Source: Zingiber officinale (Eukaryota > Streptophyta > Magnoliopsida > Zingiberales > Zingiberaceae). Taken from it: a stretch of DNA of 64,000 nucleotides. Below, in pieces: positions 54,831 to 64,000 of this stretch; the first letter of the stretch is position 1; every line of letters starts with the position of its first letter. The position numbers and the translations under genes were made by a program. The notes under the pieces are model-generated. The model was not told where the DNA came from. It did not search any database and saw only the letters and a program-made list of their open reading frames with translations. The stretch lies in assembly GCF_018446385.1 (NCBI RefSeq), contig NC_056001.1, positions 108,478,436-108,542,435 on the forward strand, written 5' to 3'.

Positions 54831-55573
54831 TTCCAACTCGAAAAGCGACCTCCTTTCCTCTTTTACTCCCCTCTCCATCACTTCCTCTCGGAGCCGATCT
54901 CAAGCTTCCATCTTTACTGCCCGTCTGTTAGATCTTCTTCTCCCTTTCTCTTGCTGCAATTTCCCACCTTGATGCATGAATCTTAGGTTTTTCTTTGTAC
55001 AGGGATGTCGAACGTGGGATTTCGTGATGTTTTTGAACTAAGGGGCTCAGTTCCGCAGCGAAGAGGCTAGTTAGCGATCAAAGTCTGTATCTTTTAGCTG
55101 GCATCTTTGTACTATGAGCTAGATTTAGGGATTGCTTCTCTTTTTGGTGGATAGATTTAGGTATTGCTTATTGGTTTTGATCGTTGTTTTTTCTTTCCTG
55201 ATTTTTTATAGGGCATATGCTTGATAAGCTAGGCAGGCTGCATTTCCCGGTATCAGATTGATGATTCGGTTTTTTCTCTGGTTGTCAGATCGATTACAAA
55301 CGCAAGATCTGATTTTTATTAGCTTTTCTTTGCACAAGTATCCATGTTGTTAGTGTTTAAACGTGGATTTCCGAGATCCCATTTCAGTATATAGGCATAA
55401 ATACAACGCCAATTTCCAGCCTTAGTGTGGAAAATTTTCCATATCTCAGTTTTCTTGCTTATGAATTTTCTGGGTAAACAGGAATCCGAAGCTTCTCATA
55501 ATTGGGAAATAGGTTTATTCTTGTTTGGGTACTCAGAGATCTGTCACAAGACCGGCCTGAATTGATCTCCAGG
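54831..55573 (+). promoter_or_regulatory. Leader/promoter region of the F-box/Kelch gene
   Basis: The DNA turns less AT-rich from about 54700 and has CT-rich stretches. Acceptor-like sites TTTGTACAG at 55003 and GGGTAAACAG at 55481 suggest intron(s) in the 5' leader. An upstream frame of 21 codons (55006-55071, ATGTCGAACGTG...) would precede the main ORF if retained. Exact transcription start and splice pattern cannot be set from sequence alone. Confidence 0.4.
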
Positions 55574-56770
55574 ATGCCTGAAAGCACCTCAGAGCAAGAA
55601 TTCAAGAAACGAGTAGTAGATGCGGAATTGCAGGGAGAAGAAGAGCAAGAGTGTCAAATGAAAAGGAAGAAGTTGCTTCAGCATCATGCCACCAGTAATA
55701 CCAAAGAAGCAAAGCAGCATCTTGATACTGAGTACCTGGATCCGACAAACTATTTTGATCAGCTCCCCTTGGATTTAGTAATTAGTTGTTTGGTGAACCT
55801 TCCACCATCTAATTATGGCACAGTCGCACGCATCAACTGTGCTTTCCGATCAATTATTCAGAGTGGGGAGGTCTATAGGCTTCGTCCACAGCAGGGAAAC
55901 AACCGGATTTTTTTCTCATGCAATGCCCTGGAATGGGAAGCATATGATCCCGATAAAGGAAATTGGTTAAGTGTGCCTAAGATGCCTTCAAGCCCTACAG
56001 ACACCTTTAGATTCTCGGATAAAGAGTCGCTTGCTGTGGGCACTGAGCTACTTGTGTTTGGTAAGGAGTGGAACTCCTACACTGTGCTCAAGTATAGCAT
56101 TTTGACCAACTCATGGTCTCCCGGAGTCCTAATGAATTCAGCTAGGTGTTTGTTTGGATCTGCTAGTCTTGGAGGGAAAGCTATTGTAGCCGGTGGTACC
56201 AATGGCAATTCAGTTTTGTGCTCTGCAGAGCTCTATGACTCTGAGACTCAGACATGGGAAACCTTGCCTGCAATGAATAAAGCGAGGAAGATGTGTTCAG
56301 GTGTATTCATGAATGGAAAGTTTTATGTCATTGGTGGAATAACCAACAATAACAAAGTCTTGACATGTGGAGAAGAATATGATTTGAAGCATCATTCTTG
56401 GCGCTTAATTCCTAACATGTCTGTTGGTCTTAATGGTGCAAATGGTGCGCCCCCACTCGTAGCTGTGGTGAACGATGAGCTTTATGCTGTTCATTATGCC
56501 AATAAGGAGGTAATGAAATACAACATGGAGATAGATACATGGTCAACATTGGGAAAGTTCCCGGAAAGGTTTGTTTCAATGAATGGTTGGGGCCTTGCAT
56601 TCAGAGCATGTGGCGATCGTCTCATTGTTATTGTTGGGCAGCAAGGAACTCACCCAGGAGCAGTTGAGCTAAATTCTTGGATTCCAACTGGGGGTCCACC
56701 TCAATGGAACACTATTGCTACCAATCATTCAGGAAAGTTTGTTTATAACTGTGCCATCATGAACTCCTGA
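55574..56770 (+). CDS. F-box/Kelch-repeat protein, 398 aa
   Basis: A single uninterrupted frame encodes the whole protein. The ATG at 55574 is the first in frame; the upstream extension has no ATG. The N-terminus is acidic then basic (MKRKKLL). An F-box follows at residues about 61-104 (FDQLPLDLVISCLVNLPPSN). Kelch repeats occupy about 150-345, with GGKAIVAGGTNG...AELYDSETQTWE and GKFYVIGGITNN...EEYDLKHHSW. The C-terminus ends in GGPPQWNTIA...KFVYNCAIM. Known members act as substrate receptors of SCF ubiquitin ligases, with the F-box binding SKP1 and the Kelch propeller binding the target. It resembles the Arabidopsis At5g60570-type subgroup by recall. No lesion is seen; it is probably functional. 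Confidence 0.92.
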   Translation: MPESTSEQEFKKRVVDAELQGEEEQECQMKRKKLLQHHATSNTKEAKQHLDTEYLDPTNYFDQLPLDLVISCLVNLPPSNYGTVARINCAFRSIIQSGEVYRLRPQQGNNRIFFSCNALEWEAYDPDKGNWLSVPKMPSSPTDTFRFSDKESLAVGTELLVFGKEWNSYTVLKYSILTNSWSPGVLMNSARCLFGSASLGGKAIVAGGTNGNSVLCSAELYDSETQTWETLPAMNKARKMCSGVFMNGKFYVIGGITNNNKVLTCGEEYDLKHHSWRLIPNMSVGLNGANGAPPLVAVVNDELYAVHYANKEVMKYNMEIDTWSTLGKFPERFVSMNGWGLAFRACGDRLIVIVGQQGTHPGAVELNSWIPTGGPPQWNTIATNHSGKFVYNCAIMNS

Positions 56771-58688
56771 TTGTATTATCTACAACAAGGTGATTTTACT
56801 TTCATATGAGAAAGATTTGTACCAGTACTAGCTTTTAAGAGGTGAATAGAATGCTTAATTCAACAATGGATAGATAGTACCTGTCTTCCCTTAAAATTCA
56901 AACTTCAATTGAATTGATGGTCCGACAATTATGTAAGTTTTGATCTTTGTCATTTTGCATTATTTTTCACCTCTTTCCTTTATTGTATTTAGGAGCTCTA
57001 TTTAGTAGTTCTAAGACCTTCCTGGACAATGTTGGATCAATAATATGAGATGCAGTTTCCTTTTCAGATAATTTGATTTTAAGATATGGCAACTGCAGGA
57101 CAACTTTAGATTAGCAAATTGAACTTGTTTTTATAAAGTGTATCTCCCGTCACTATTTTGTCCAATATCGGAACAAACATATAAAGAATTTTCTCTTCTT
57201 TGTGTTATAAAATAATTGTTGTATTCAGGCAACGATTCCCATATGCTTACTCAACTGATTGGAAGCCAGAATCTTATTCATTAATGACTAGATTTTTTTT
57301 TGGTCTAGATATAAATAGTCACTTTCAGATCTTTTTTTTCCCTTATCTCGTTAAGATATAAATCTTGTCAATATTCTTTTGTCAAATACTTTTCTGCATG
57401 GCGATTGCGATGTACTCAGGATCGTGTTGCCACTTTACTTGGACCTTTGATCGAAATGAAGATGCCTTAACGCATTGCTCTTCATCTTGTGATCTGCAAT
57501 TATATAACTCTTATCTCTGTAGCATTAGCGAATTTACTTTTCTCTGATTCCTCTTCATGTATCAGATTGAGTTCATCTTGGCATTCCATATCCTTCTTTT
57601 GATAAACCTTCTGGTCTCATTTGGTGTTTTCTTGTACAACTTGTCTGCACCAAACTTTTAAACACTCTTGCCATACTGAAATATACAATTCTTTTCTTAT
57701 AGGATCTTGGTTGATATTTCTGAAAAAGTTATATGTGTCATACATCGACCTTAGAAATAAAATCCTTGTACCTGTGATCTGATCGCCTACAAACATTGTT
57801 GTTTTTGAGATGAGAGGACCATCTGAACTAACAGAGTACAAAATCTGAAGTGAAAGTGCTGCAGCGCAGCAGGAACTTTCTGTAGACGAGTGCTCAAATT
57901 AGTTGCAAGGGCACAAGGACATTTGTTTTTCTTGCAACCTTGCATTCAGCAGCAGGGTGGAAGCGTACGTGGGAAAATTAAGAGATTTTAATTCCGTATT
58001 CTAAAACTAAAAGGTTTTTAAATATACTTAAATACTAATAGATTTTCTAATGTAATCTTGGAGTATTATCGCATGTACTAACTTTGCCCAGGACATCCTT
58101 CTGCTGAGCTTCATCTGATCATCTTCTCCAATGTCGTGATGCTACACTGTCATCGCAAGGGTTTCTCCATCATTTCACTTGTAGCATTCATTAGGATCTT
58201 AAGACACTTAACACATTTCATATTGGAAAAGCAGAAGAAAGGAATGAAGCAAGTAACTATATCTCTCAGATGCTATATTTGAACATTAAATATACTCAAC
58301 TTTGGTTTTTCTCAAGCATTGCGTATGATCTGAATTCTGAAACACTGCACAGACTGACTACAAACTGAAGCAAACTCAAGTGTCTGACTCAAGTTAATTC
58401 TTTTCCTATGAAACATGTTGATCTCGTTCTCCCCTAGAAGAATGAAAACAAACATCTATATGACAGATGGAAAGAAAAACGAAAGTATACATCAGACTAA
58501 ACTAGCTCTAGATCAACAAGGAGATGACATGAATCTGTTCAAGATTCTTCCAAATATGTATAATTGATATTTTGATTCCAATACTTAGTAGCATCATCGT
58601 CCAAAAGACAAATCTTCTATTTCTTCAGGAGCTTGCTGACATGACCACTGCACCTTCAACGCTTTGACTCCTTTCAGGATCCACCTAG
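56771..58688. other. Tail-to-tail region between the two host genes
   Basis: Contains the 3' UTRs of the plus-strand Kelch gene and the minus-strand HVA22 gene plus AT-rich spacer. Short open frames at 57365 and 57617 have no family resemblance. Confidence 0.6.
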
Positions 58689-61600
58689 TCAACTTTCCTG
58701 TAACTTCGACTCCTTTCTGGCATTCCCCTCATTGTAAAATGTTACACGTTTTTTGCTCTTCTTAGACTTTGACACACCTCCAGCCTTCCAAAACAAAAAC
58801 AAAGATAAGTTGATCAACACTTGTTTGGTCACACCAACAGAAGTTATTGATGAAAGTTTAGAAGTTTAATATTGAGTCTGCCAGAGATGTAACAGCCTTA
58901 GGCTATGCTTACGGTGAAGACAGTAAAAGAATTGAACATTTCTCAATCAGCATATAATCTCTGATTTCACAGAAAAGTAGAGGAAACTCAAATTCTTTGA
59001 ACTAGCAGAATTTTCAGCTAGTAATCTGCTGATGAGTTAAGAACTGCTGAAACAATTCCAATAAATTTTATGGACCAGAGAAGATTTTGATGATTGAAAG
59101 ATATCTGAGAATATATATCACAATACAAAAAATTCACAAAAAAAAAAAAAATCATCAAGCAACTATAGCTGCCATCACGATTGTTGATGGAGCCCTTGCT
59201 CCTTAAGATAGATAGAGTGATATGTGTGAGGTGAGGTTGTGTTAATGATACATTCTTGGGTCCGTTGGTGTTAAGTATCGTGGTAGTGGTTGTGAGTATG
59301 GTGAATTCACTATGAAATTATGACGTCGGGAAAACCTTAGTATAACAATAGGAGCTTTTCTTATGAGCGGCTCTCCTACTAGTACTAGTGTCGTCAATTC
59401 TTACATTACACCTATCTCCCAAATAGCATTAGACTAATTGTCGAGCATACAATTGCTACCATCGCCCTAAGACATCAACACTACCGCGGAATAGAATGAA
59501 GTTCACAAATGAAGTCCACAACCAACTAAGGTCATACCTTCAACTTTTACTTTGGCTGAGAATATAGAGAACGTGTATATACCTTGCTAATAATTTCCTC
59601 GAATGTTTTTGTTCCATTTTCTTCGATAAATTTCTCTGCAGCTAATAGTAGATTATCTGGTTTACTGAAGCTGCTGCTTCCTGAAGTGGCAGACCACAAT
59701 ACTCCCTGTTGATTCAAGACCACTGGTCTCACATAATTGTCATAAATAAATGCAGCACCATTGAAGTATGGCAAAACCAGCCAGCAGTTGAATATCAACT
59801 TTGCATAAGACCAAAACGGGATCCTGCAATAGGGAAGGGTTCACTATTATAGTTGACATTAGTCCACAAAAGGATAACTAGGAAATCCTAGAGAGTAGAG
59901 ACTAGTGTTTATTAAACATAACAAGACACAGTAATGGTTAAACTATACAAAGGGAAGATATCTATTAGCAATCAGATATCGACTGATAATAAAGGCTTTC
60001 AGTTTAAAAGCCACCATCCATAGGGGAAAAGGTTCTGTGGGTTATACATTACAAAATTGCATTCAGCATCAAACAAGACACATGGTTACTAAGTATTTGT
60101 CAATTTATGTACACATTAGTAATCCGTGAGGGTAGTTTTTGCACATCAACTCTATCATGAATCCGTCAAGGTACTTCCATTTTGGTTTAATTCTCACTTA
60201 TATGGTTTTCGCTTTCTCAAATAGAGGATATCTTGGAACACCCATTCCCTACTAATGTAGGACTAAGGTCTTCATCATCAAGGAAACCTGTGGCACAGCC
60301 AATAATCAGGTAAGATCCAATAGCTGCAAAGATGTAGCATCAAGAGCAAAACATCTGGCCAGCTAAAGAATTATCCTTGTAACTTAAAGTAGCTTCTCTT
60401 GTTCAGTTTTGTTTTAATATCTAACATCATATATGTCAAAAGACATAAACATTTATCTTCACCATGTCAAATTAGCCCCCTGTGCAACATGGAGGAATTT
60501 TAAGACTCAACCGATCTCTAAACTACCCAAGCTCAAGAATATGGTTTGGAGCACTGCTTATCCTTTGTCAGCTTCTGAGTTCCAGGAACAAGAAATGAAT
60601 GCATAAGAAAGTAATTACCATCCAATGACTTGTGAAAATGTCAGCTCAAACAATGTAAGTAGCGAATATAACACCCAATAAGTGAGCCACTGTTGATCGT
60701 CTACTGGAGATGCAGATTCTATTGCCCTCACAGAAGCATACCTGACAAGACCAAAAGAGGCATGCTGATTAGGAATAAATCTGTAAAATTGGTATGTTTC
60801 AATATAAGAAGTTATATCATCTTGCATTTATCAGTTCGTAATGGTACTTACAAAGGATAGACAAGAGTTACGAAAGGCCTGCATAAATATAAAATATGTG
60901 TCAGAAAGAAACTTTTCCACATGATATCCACCAAATATGTAGTTTACAAGATTAATTGTTAAGAAAAAACAGTATAAAGCTGTCGAGAATGTCTAATATT
61001 CTTACGGTTACTTGCCAAGACAAATGAAATATACAGTGGCATATCTAATTATTATCACATCACATATCAAGAACATTCTTCTTTAGATACAACAGAATCA
61101 TGATGAATGTTAAGAGAATCATCTGTGGAAATTAAGAGATCAGCTATAAAAGATTGTTAGGAGATTTCTTAAATATGAAAGCTTCAAAGAGAATCATGAT
61201 GTCCCATTGGTAGTTATTTTGAATATAAAAGCTAATGGAAAGAACAGGTTAAGAAAGAAAAAAAAATCATTCTTTCAAGCAATTTCAGTATGAATGTTGG
61301 TTTCATCTTGCAAGAATCCACTGACAGAAGAGATAACATTCTTAGATCTTTTATAATATGAAAAGCAAACTTAAAGAGTTTGGTCAGCATCTCGCCTGTC
61401 CTTTACAACAAAACTATTTTGTTAAACTTGAGCTCCGATAAAAAAACAAAGAAAAGATGCCTTTTAAACGAAGAAATAACCAGAACAACTCCCAAAAATC
61501 CCAGAACAGCAAATCTGCTGTAAACCATGAACACAGAGAAAAAAAGAACTCAGAAGCCAAATCCGTAGATTGACAAAGAAAGAGAACAAAATATTTGTTT

Positions 61601-61888
61601 TTTCTATAAATTAGAAAGGGAAAAAAAAACAATGGCTTATTGTTATCGTGTTGGATTTTCTTTGTCTCGGATCAATCCGAAGCAACTGCAAATCTTCTCC
61701 TATAATCCCTAAATGAGATAGAGGTTAAATCGAACTGATCCCACCGCAAAATCAGAACTTTCTCCAAGAAACTCATCAAATACAAGAAAATAGAATGGTT
61801 GCAGTAAGATTTTGCGAAGAGGCGATACATACGCAGCGAGAACATCAAAATTCCTGGCGACGAAACTAAGCAAGGCTCCAGAACCCAT
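58689..61888 (-). CDS. HVA22-like (TB2/DP1/REEP family) protein, five exons, 180 aa
   Basis: Minus-strand exons: 61888-61833, 60878-60852, 60741-60619, 59823-59583 and 58784-58689. All introns are GT...AG and phases agree for a 543-nt CDS. The second exon is only 27 nt. The TB2/DP1 domain is clear: YASVRAIESASPVDDQQWLT, then YWVLYSLLTLFELTFSQVIG, then PFWSYAKLIFNCWLVLPYFN and GAAFIYDNYVRPVV. The C-terminus is basic (SKSKKSKKRVTF). Three to four hydrophobic stretches fit a hairpin protein of the endoplasmic reticulum. Barley HVA22 is induced by abscisic acid and stress, and yeast Yop1 shapes ER tubules. The ATG at 61888 gives the usual MGSG start. It is closest to the HVA22a type by recall. 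The leader (61889 to about 62110) is rich in CTCTGC repeats. Confidence 0.93.
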
Positions 61889-62119
61889 CTCTATCTCTTT
61901 CCCTGCGCCACTCAAATCTCAAGTCCCACCTATTCCTCTCTCCGTCGTCAAGGCGCCCTATTGGCAGAAACCACGCAATCGCCTTTCTCTATCTCTCTCT
62001 CGGCGACTGCGAGCAGTCCGTCGGTCCCCAACACAGAGCGAGCAGAGCAGAGCAGAGAGAGCAGAGCCGAGCCGAGAGGCCCAAGACGACGCACACTTCT
62101 ACGCGCTCTCCTTTCAGTA

Positions 62120-62560
62120 AAGTGGGGCGTTGTGGGTCTCCTGTTTCATGGTATTTGAGTGCGCAGAGCCCAAACAATTAAAAAAATGCGTAAAAATATA
62201 AATAAGTAAATAAATAAATAATAAAATCCATAGAGAATCACCCAAAATAGGCGGCGGCGTTATCTTTGCCCGCTAACTTTTTAACTTCAGCATACCCCCT
62301 TAATATTTTAAAATTGCTATATATCCTCCAGCTATAAAATTATCATTATTTTTTTTATAATTGATAAATATTAGGAGCGATCCACTCTATAAAATTTTTT
62401 ACTAGAGTAAATCTAAAGTGTTTAGAGTGAACAATCTATTGGCATCATTTTATTTATACACGCTTGAATTATTTAATAATAATAATAATAATAATAATAA
62501 TTGTTATTATTATTATTAATCTTATCCGAAAGTCGATGAGAGAGATATTGAGGATGTGGT
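62120..62560. repeat. AT-rich upstream region with (AAT)n microsatellite
   Basis: A run of AAT units at about 62478-62502 is followed by its inverted counterpart TTATTATTATTATT to 62519, giving a potential AT-rich hairpin. No gene is visible. Confidence 0.6.
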
Positions 62561-63489
62561 ACTTTTGATGATCTCTTGTGGATTTCACTCCCACCTGCAA
62601 CACAAGTAACGTCGGTGCTGAGCTAGGGAATGGGTCCCCGACGATGACCCTCTGACACTCAAATCAGTCTCCAGCGAAGTAAAGAGTGAAGCAATAAGAA
62701 AACTGTAGCACAGTAGAAATCGCATGTAACACATGCCTCCGTCAATGTTTGAACCCCTCTTTATATAGAGCTCCAGAGGTACGTGTGCACGCTTCTTAAG
62801 GTGGGCACATATCTCGAAGCTTTCTCTGAAAAGACATGTCAGTAAAGTATCCATGACACAGTACCTTAAGAGGCCGAGCATATCTCTGAAGTAATAGTGG
62901 AAGCCTTCGTCGTACGATCCTCTGTTTGATCATGCCGCCTGCTAGCGGTACAAGCTCCTAAAAAGATGTCGAAAGATATCCTGCTATGTCTGTTGCTTGA
63001 CCGAGCGGAATAGCCGACTGGCTGGAACTCCATTGTCTACGTGTTGCCTGTTGTCGGGCCGAGCGAGATAGCTGCTCGGTTGGAAGTTCACTACCCGTGT
63101 ACTGCATACTGTCGGGCCGAGCGGAATGCTTCGCTCGACCGACTGACGTTCTATACACGTTGATCGTCTTGACTTTAACCTCCTTTGATTTCCACTGTGA
63201 TAATAGGGTGAGGCATCTCCTCATTATCGCATCAATAACAATAAATATTTAGCCGACTGGCCGGAACTCCATTGTCTACGTGTTGCCTGTTGTCGGACCG
63301 AGCGAGATAGCTGCTCGGTTGGAAGTTCACTGTCCGTGTACTGTATACTGTCGGGCCGAGCGGAATACTTCGCTTGACTGACCGATGTTCTATACACGTT
63401 GATCGTCTTGACTTTAACCTCCTTTGATTTCCATTGTGATAATAGGGTGAGGCCTCTCCTCATTATTGCATCAATAACAATAAATATTT
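62561..63489 (-). repeat. Tat-like LTR fragment with internal tandem duplication
   Basis: On the minus strand two starts TGATGCGATAATGAGGAG and TGATGCAATAATGAGGAG are seen at about 63232 and 63471. The layout near 62620-62690 parallels the Tat LTR ends (GAGTGTCAGAGGGTC versus GAGCGTCGGAGGGCC). A TATA-like TTTATATAGAG on the plus strand (CTCTATATAAA on the minus) is at 62760-62770. A 239-bp segment is tandemly duplicated at 63012-63250 and 63251-63489. Confidence 0.5.
63012..63489. repeat. 239-bp tandem duplication
   Basis: AGCCGACTGG starts at 63012 and 63251, and the next AGCC at 63490 closes the second unit. The copies differ at roughly ten positions. Paired open frames on the minus strand are copies of one another and not genes. 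Confidence 0.9.
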
Positions 63490-64000
63490 AGCCATTCGTG
63501 TTCAAGTTGAAAATTACTTGGTGCAATAAATGAGAATAAATAGACTTTATATTATAAAAATTTAATTTTCTTCCTAATCACACATCTAATTTAGCATAAC
63601 AACATTTCATGGTTAAAATCCAAAATTAATTATAAACACTATCGATCATCTCTTGGTGTGTACTCTTATGAGAAAACGCCACTTTTCACGTACCTTTAAT
63701 CCCACTTTGCTCGATTTTTAAAAAGAAAACTTTCCATTGGATAAAATATTACTCATACATAAGCAAATAAACTTTAAACCCAAAAATAATAAAAAAAAGA
63801 ATTTACATTATTAATTAGGACAAATGTCGCTTGTTGATTTTCTAGAATGTTTTTTTTTTTTTTTTTTGCCGACTTTGTCATGGAGTTGGTCCAATGTCAT
63901 GATCAATCGAACTCAATTGGTTTTCACGTGGCACGGGCCACAATTATTAATTTGATCCGCTTCTTAATTAAGCCCTTCCTTCCTTTCAGTGTGCTGGTCT
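63490..64000. other. AT-rich sequence to the window end
   Basis: Nothing recognised apart from a T-run at about 63850-63867. Confidence 0.5.

Noticed and set aside
54709..54903. Minus-strand 64-codon ORF upstream of the Kelch gene
   Set aside because: No family resemblance; it overlaps the likely promoter or leader of the plus-strand gene.
55502..55573. N-terminal extension of the Kelch protein starting at 55502
   Set aside because: That codon is TTG. The first ATG in frame is at 55574.
57365..57841. Short ORFs between the two host genes
   Set aside because: No recognised domains; no consistent splice partner was found.
61812..62158. Plus-strand ORFs opposite the HVA22 first exon
   Set aside because: Shadows of the HVA22 exon and of a low-complexity GAGCA-rich leader.

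Overview
The window is plant nuclear DNA dominated by transposable elements. Plant diagnostics are chromovirus-free Ty1/copia and Ty3/gypsy elements with tRNA-iMet-type primer sites, a spliced HVA22-family gene and an F-box/Kelch gene. The very large nested retroelements, with a Tat-type gypsy element carrying antisense genes, fit a monocot with a repeat-rich genome. An order such as Zingiberales is only a guess; the sequence does not prove it.

Left part (1-8334): a Ty1/copia element whose left edge lies outside the window, with a 565-bp piece of its 5' LTR, a heavily decayed gag-pol and a complete 2.4-kb 3' LTR. Next comes a gypsy-like LTR fragment that cuts the following element. 8335-24015 holds a minus-strand SIRE/Maximus-type copia element (gag at the right, pol at the left). 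Its gag-pol spacer is split by a complete gag-only element at 13544-20237, flanked by a perfect 5-bp duplication ACAAG. The SIRE element itself sits in the protease region of a minus-strand Tat-type gypsy element (24016-27785: protease, gag and 5' LTR). That element sits in an RTE-type LINE.

Centre (27786-50130): the same LINE is split again by a complete 20.4-kb minus-strand Tat-type element (28959-49379; 1211-bp LTRs, duplication GTATG). Besides gag, protease, RT, RNase H, a second RNase H and integrase, it carries on the opposite strand two tandem, intron-containing genes of the 'putative gypsy type transposon' type (PF04195-like) and a short coiled-coil ORF. It also has a 132-bp hairpin-rich tandem array interrupted by a solo copia LTR (31718-34391; duplication GAAAG).

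Right part (50131-64000): mostly AT-rich host sequence with two MITE-like elements, a miniature LTR-element remnant and two apparently functional host genes. These are an intronless-CDS F-box/Kelch gene (55574-56770, plus) and a five-exon HVA22-like gene (58689-61888, minus). A Tat-like LTR fragment with a 239-bp tandem duplication lies near the right end.

Nearly every internal stop in the SIRE and Tat coding regions is one C-to-T (or G-to-A) step from a Gln, Arg or Trp codon, as expected from deamination of methylated cytosine in silenced elements. No rRNA, tRNA or CRISPR feature was seen.
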